From: Halothiobacillus sp.
GTDB lineage: Bacteria; Pseudomonadota; Gammaproteobacteria; Halothiobacillales; Halothiobacillaceae
Direction: 5' to 3'
Assembly: GCA_023255735.1 (NCBI GenBank)
Contig: JAGDVP010000008.1
Span: 81,293-145,292, forward strand
DNA: 64,000 bases
The notes below the pieces were generated by a model. The model saw only the letters and a program-made list of their open reading frames with translations, was not told the origin of the DNA and made no database searches. Every line of letters starts with the position of its first letter. The stretch's first letter is position 1. The position numbers were made by a program, and so were the translations under genes. Of the stretch, positions 59,919 through 64,000 are shown piece by piece.

Positions 59919-60349
59919 TGCCGCCAAACCCACCCGCCCCTTTATGGCGACGCGCGGCCGCCCTGTTTTACGATTTGATGTTTGTCATCGCGCTGTTCAT
60001 GCTCGCCACCTTAATTTTACTGCCCTTCAACGGTGGCCAAGCCCTACCCCAAACAGGCCCAATCGCTTGGGCTTATCGCGCGTATTTACTCCTGTGCGCG
60101 GCGACCTATTTCAGTGTCTTTTGGTGCGTGGGTGGCCAAACCCCCGGCATGAAAGCCTGGCATATCCGCCTCACTCTGCCCGCCCGCCGCTGCTATGCCA
60201 CCGCGCTACTGCGTTTTTTAGGTGGACTTTTAAGCCTGCTCTTGGCGGGTATTCCCTTTTGGCTTGCCCAATTTCACCCTGAAAAACACAGCCTAATCGA
60301 CCGCCTACTTAAAACCCAGGTAACCCGCAGCCCACCGCCTGCGGATTAA
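59915..60349 (+). CDS. RDD family membrane protein
   Basis: 144 residues, three membrane helices (about 18-38, 52-72, 98-118). The RDD motif is degenerate: RRAAALFYDLMFV, GGQTPGMKAWHIRL and HSLIDRLLKT are typical blocks. Starts ATGATG inside the mfd stop (ATGA), so coupled. Some RDD proteins are Na+/H+ antiporters; function here unknown. Confidence 0.88.
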   Translation: MMPPNPPAPLWRRAAALFYDLMFVIALFMLATLILLPFNGGQALPQTGPIAWAYRAYLLLCAATYFSVFWCVGGQTPGMKAWHIRLTLPARRCYATALLRFLGGLLSLLLAGIPFWLAQFHPEKHSLIDRLLKTQVTRSPPPAD

Positions 60350-60366
60350 TGCGCTAAACGGCCACA

Positions 60367-62634
60367 TCACGCGGGCTGCAATAAAGCACCCAGTTGCCCC
60401 GATGGTTCTACTGGGCGCGCAATACCTTGCCGCAACACCCTAAGTGACGAATCGGGCGCGGCAGCAATGAGCGTAAATTTGCTGCGCGCCCGCGTAATGG
60501 CGGTATAAATTAACGCCCGCGTTACCACCGGATTCGGCGCGGCAGGCAGCACCAAAATACTGTGATTGAACTCCGATCCTTGCGCTTTGTGCATCGTGAG
60601 TGCGAACGCGGTTTCCACAAAAACGAGGCGATTGGGATTAATCCAGCGAATCGCGGGGGCAAGGCCCGCCTGTGGCGCATCACTTAAAAAAGCCACCCGC
60701 AGCACGGGGCCTGCGGACGGACTCGCATCGTGATCGATATAAGGCAAGGTTAAACCCACATCGCCATTGGCCAAGTTAAGCGCGGGATCATTGCGCGTCA
60801 CCATCACCGGGCGCCCGGCATACCAGCCATCCAAACTTGGCGCCGGAGCAATGAGCCCCGCTTTAAGAAGGCTCTGCTCAATCCACGCATTCAACCCCAC
60901 CACGCCATAAGGCCCGTGGCGCAAAGCACACAAGACTTGCGCTTGGCTATGGGCGGCAAATACGGCCAGCGCCCAATCATTGATCGATAAAAAGCCCGAT
61001 TCCGCCGAATGCCATGGCGTGTTCACCAAGCGCAACCAAGGAATAAGCGCGGCAAGCACGACCGATAACAACGGGCGGCGAGCGGCATCATCGAGCACAA
61101 GGCCAAGTGCGCAATCTCCCAAGGCGGGCGCGTTAAGCAAGGCGACCGCGCCCTGGTCATCGCCGGCATTAACACAATGGGCTAGGGCGGCAATGGCGCT
61201 CGCTGCGCCAAATCGGTGGCTATGGCGCAACCAAACGGTGGCCTCGGCCAAAGCGCTTTGCGCTGCACCCGTTGGGGCAGCCACATCCACCGCTTCACCC
61301 GTAGTGGCAGCAATCCATTGCTTCAGTGCGGGCGAATACCCTCCGTGCGACAAGGCCGCCTGGCTGAGTTCGCCCAGCACAGCTCCCGGCTCCACCGAGG
61401 CCAGCTGATCTTTATCACCCAACAAAATTAATTGGGTGTGTTCCGAGAGTGCGGCCAAGGTTTTGGCCATCAGCGCCAAGCCCAGCATCGAGGCCTCATC
61501 AATCACCACCACATCAGCAGGCAAAGGCGCCCCCGCATGGTACTTAGGCTGGGCAAAATCCGGGCGAATGCCAATTAAGCGGTGCACGGTATCAACCATA
61601 TCCGGCAGCGCGGCGCGCAATTGCGGGTAAGCTTCGGCAAAGGGCGCGCATAGCGCATCCATTTGGCTCACAAGCGATTGGCGCAGCCGAGCCGCCGCCT
61701 TGCCGGTGGGCGCGCACAGCAAAATCCGCAAGGGCGGCTGGCCGGCCTGTAATACCAGCATTTGTGTAAGCATTAAAAACTTAACCACGGTGGTGGTTTT
61801 GCCTGTGCCAGGCCCGCCGGTAATGAGCGCAAACGTGGAGCGCAGCGCCACCGCGCAAGCAATTTTTTGCCAATCGGGCCTTGTGATGCCGACCGCATCA
61901 CGGGGAAAGAGCGCGGTTAAAATCGCGTGAATGCGCGGCGCATCGGGCAAGGCACGGGTTGATTGCAAGCGGCGGCGAATGGCATGGGCTACCGCTTGTT
62001 CTTGGCACCAATAGCGGCGCAAATATAAGCGCGCGCCATCCCGAATAAAAGGCGGGCGGCTCATCTCATAGCGGGCGCTCGCCTCGGCGCGCTCAGGGGG
62101 CGCAGGTTCTTTAACTTGGCCTGTCACATCTTCTATCACATGGGGACAAGCCGCTAACGCCGCCAGCCAATCAGCGAAGAGTATGCCGGCTAAAATTTGT
62201 GCGGGGCGTATAAGGCTTACCCCCGAGTTGGGCTGAGCTAAGGCCCGCCACCTGCGCGCGGTAGCGCTGTCTTTGGGCGGCATTTTCAGCACGCGGTCAG
62301 CATCATGCCAGCATGCGGCTAAATCGAGGCAGACATGCCCCTGCCCCGCCAAATGGCTGGCAAACACCAAGGCCAAAATCGCTAAAGGCGAGGTATCGGG
62401 CGCTTGATTTAACACCAAGCGCGCCACCGCAAGATCCACCGCGCGCACCCAATCGGCGCTAACCCACGCATCCAGCACTGTGCTTAACATCGCCTGCGTG
62501 AACACAGGCGCCGCCAACCCCCCCCCCAGCGCGGCTTTATCGCCATCCCCATCCCCATCCCTAGCCAAATTAAAGCTCATTTGGCCGCCTTCTGTGCGCC
62601 CTTTGGTATTTTTCAACCCCGATTGATAACTCAT
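60367..62634 (-). CDS. recD: RecBCD exonuclease subunit RecD
   Basis: 5'-3' helicase subunit of RecBCD. SF1B motifs: Walker A GGPGTGKTTT, VVIDEASMLGL, LLGDKDQLASVEPGAVLGEL, and the last motif MHKAQGSEF ... YTAITRARSKFTLI. 755 residues, above the E. coli 608, with extra N-terminal residues that include DGDGDGDK from a short DNA repeat. Its ATG overlaps the recB stop (ATGA). Confidence 0.95.
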   Translation of the reverse strand: MSYQSGLKNTKGRTEGGQMSFNLARDGDGDGDKAALGGGLAAPVFTQAMLSTVLDAWVSADWVRAVDLAVARLVLNQAPDTSPLAILALVFASHLAGQGHVCLDLAACWHDADRVLKMPPKDSATARRWRALAQPNSGVSLIRPAQILAGILFADWLAALAACPHVIEDVTGQVKEPAPPERAEASARYEMSRPPFIRDGARLYLRRYWCQEQAVAHAIRRRLQSTRALPDAPRIHAILTALFPRDAVGITRPDWQKIACAVALRSTFALITGGPGTGKTTTVVKFLMLTQMLVLQAGQPPLRILLCAPTGKAAARLRQSLVSQMDALCAPFAEAYPQLRAALPDMVDTVHRLIGIRPDFAQPKYHAGAPLPADVVVIDEASMLGLALMAKTLAALSEHTQLILLGDKDQLASVEPGAVLGELSQAALSHGGYSPALKQWIAATTGEAVDVAAPTGAAQSALAEATVWLRHSHRFGAASAIAALAHCVNAGDDQGAVALLNAPALGDCALGLVLDDAARRPLLSVVLAALIPWLRLVNTPWHSAESGFLSINDWALAVFAAHSQAQVLCALRHGPYGVVGLNAWIEQSLLKAGLIAPAPSLDGWYAGRPVMVTRNDPALNLANGDVGLTLPYIDHDASPSAGPVLRVAFLSDAPQAGLAPAIRWINPNRLVFVETAFALTMHKAQGSEFNHSILVLPAAPNPVVTRALIYTAITRARSKFTLIAAAPDSSLRVLRQGIARPVEPSGQLGALLQPA
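62544..62561. repeat. Three tandem copies of a 6-bp unit within recD
   Basis: CATCCC is repeated three times without change (GATGGG on the coding strand), encoding alternating Asp and Gly (DGDGDG) near the RecD N-terminus. Short in-frame unit; could vary in number between strains without shifting the frame. Confidence 0.6.
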
Positions 62635-64000
62635 ATCCGCGCCTCTTGTGCACCATCACAGGCTTCAAGCAAGGCATCAAGCGCCGCCATCACACCGCGA
62701 TCCGGTCGCATAAAATACACCCCGTTGCCCGGGCTCTCTATGCCGCGCACGAAGAGATAAAACGCCCCACCCAAATGCAGCGCGGGGTCGTAATCGGGGA
62801 GGCGATCCGTCAAATGCCGGTGCAAGGCGGCCAAATAGAGCAGCATTTGCACATCGTACCGCGCGGCGAGCACCGCTTGCGCCAGCCGCTCGGGCGCGTA
62901 GGCATCATCGCTATCACCGAGCCAATTGGATTTGTAATCCAGCACATAAAACCGGCCATCGGCCTCGAATACCAAATCTATAAAGCCTTTAATTTGCCCC
63001 ATGAGTGTTCTGGGCAGCAAGGGCGGGCGCGCTTGCTCGGGCAAAATATGGGTATTAAGCAAGGCATCAAGGGCAGCAATCGGCATGCTCATCACCGGCA
63101 GCCAAAACTCAAGCTCAATTTGATAACGCTGCAAGGCTGCAAGCGTGATGGGGGCTTTGGCGTCGGTTGCCTGTAAGGGCAAATGCAACACGCGCTCTAT
63201 AAGCAAGCTTAAAGTGTCCGCTTGCTCGCTTGTCATAGCGGATACCTCGGCACGCAAGGCCTCACGCACCAAGGCGGCACACGCGCTGTGCGTGGCAAAT
63301 TGGGCGAACCCCGCCGCGCCCGCCAATTCAAACAGCGTGTGCATTTGTGTACCAAATTCGCTGCCGCGCGGTAATTGAGCAAGCGCGCCCGCCAGCGGTG
63401 TTGCGGTCAATACAGGCGTTAAACCGGTATGTTTTAACTGATTTTCGGTTAAATCTGTTTCAATTAATTCTGCCGCCCGCTCGTGTGCCTGCCGCAGCGC
63501 CCCTTCGACTAGTTCATCTGGCCTGCGATCTTGCGCGGCGGTTTCTGGTGCAGGGGGCGACACCATCGGCGCATGCCCGCCATGCAGATGGGCGGTAAGC
63601 CCGCTGAAGCTCGTCATACGCCAATCATTTCGGCGGCGGGCTTGCACGCTGCGGGCTGGGTGCAAGCCTTCTGATTGCTGCGGGGTATAGGCGGTTAAAT
63701 CTATCGCGGGCGGGGCTATCACTGCAATATCAGGGCAAGCAGCCAAAGCCGCTTGCATTGCGGCAAAGCTGGCGGCGAAGGCCTCTTTATCTTTTAGCCC
63801 CAAAAGATACCCCAGCGGGGTGCCGGCCTGATTGGGTGTTTTGGTATTGCCGAACTTAACCGGCCCCAAGGCCATATAGCAGGCTGACTCGGCGCGGGTT
63901 AGCGCCACATAAATTAGGCGCAAGCCCTCGGCATGGCGCTCGTTTTGCTCGGCTGCCACGGCGGCGGGGAAATCCCCCAAGCTCATCACAGGGCGAGCAT
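62631..64000 (-). CDS. recB: RecBCD exonuclease subunit RecB, C-terminal part (partial)
   Basis: The gene leaves at the right edge, so only the C-terminal 456 or so residues are seen. Helicase motif VI is EGLRLIYVALTRAESACY. The C-terminal nuclease domain has GFIDLVFEADGRFYVLDYKSNWLG (catalytic D, D and K in GFIDLVF and VLDYKSN). It overlaps recD by 4 nt. recC is expected beyond the edge. Confidence 0.95.
   Translation of the reverse strand, partial: ARPVMSLGDFPAAVAAEQNERHAEGLRLIYVALTRAESACYMALGPVKFGNTKTPNQAGTPLGYLLGLKDKEAFAASFAAMQAALAACPDIAVIAPPAIDLTAYTPQQSEGLHPARSVQARRRNDWRMTSFSGLTAHLHGGHAPMVSPPAPETAAQDRRPDELVEGALRQAHERAAELIETDLTENQLKHTGLTPVLTATPLAGALAQLPRGSEFGTQMHTLFELAGAAGFAQFATHSACAALVREALRAEVSAMTSEQADTLSLLIERVLHLPLQATDAKAPITLAALQRYQIELEFWLPVMSMPIAALDALLNTHILPEQARPPLLPRTLMGQIKGFIDLVFEADGRFYVLDYKSNWLGDSDDAYAPERLAQAVLAARYDVQMLLYLAALHRHLTDRLPDYDPALHLGGAFYLFVRGIESPGNGVYFMRPDRGVMAALDALLEACDGAQEARI

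Overview
The window is one contiguous stretch of a moderately GC-rich proteobacterial chromosome, densely coded, with no rRNA, prophage, plasmid genes or CRISPR array. Gene content and order point to a gammaproteobacterium: an rpoD tail followed by a tRNA-Ile(CAT), a nudJ-mnmA-hflD block, an rlmE-ftsH-folP-glmM-tpiA-secG-tRNA-Leu-nuoA-N run, an rpoS-type sigma factor, and recB-recD next to mfd. The soxYZ pair, the diheme cytochrome c, the Sco/PCuAC copper proteins and the full 14-subunit complex I suggest an aerobic sulfur-oxidising chemolithotroph, perhaps near Halothiobacillaceae/Chromatiales. The lineage is an inference from gene content only.

Layout. 1-0.4 kb: 3' end of rpoD and tRNA-Ile(CAT). 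0.5-8.6 kb (minus): a tightly packed run of a large hybrid histidine kinase, a REC-GGDEF-EAL response regulator, a short malic enzyme, a 5'-3' exonuclease and an RluE-type pseudouridine synthase. 8.8-10.6 kb (minus): OmpA-like lipoprotein and bioF. 10.7-15.2 kb (plus): an NtrB-type kinase, an NtrC-type sigma-54 activator, then soxY-soxZ behind a clear -24/-12 promoter and upstream palindromes; this looks like a self-contained sulfur-oxidation control locus. 15.3-21.1 kb (minus): mrp, HAD protein, tpx, mak, arsB, xseA as a collinear run. 21.1-23.6 kb: a 167-bp MITE-like element abutting a marR gene, then rpoS. 23.6-28.2 kb (plus): a TPR/ATP-grasp protein coupled to serC, then nudJ-mnmA-hflD.

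28.3-43.2 kb (minus): the complete nuoA-N operon plus a DUF2818 gene. 43.3-50.8 kb (minus): tRNA-Leu(GAG), secG, tpiA, glmM, a diheme cytochrome c, folP, ftsH, rlmE. 50.9-52.6 kb (minus): tag, a PCuAC copper chaperone and a Sco lipoprotein. 52.8-60.3 kb (plus): yhbY, aat, a CPA2 K+/H+ antiporter, a small unknown protein, mfd and an RDD membrane protein. 60.4-64 kb (minus): recD and the C-terminal part of recB, cut by the window edge.

Most of the window is conserved housekeeping sequence. The parts that merit attention are the putative sigma-54/sox regulatory unit, the MITE-like insertion that supplies the stop codon of marR, the perfect palindrome between rpoS and the ATP-grasp/serC operon, the unassigned TPR/ATP-grasp ligase itself, and a bioF that has no ordinary start codon at its conserved N-terminus. 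I did not find a wholly new defence-type or mobile system.
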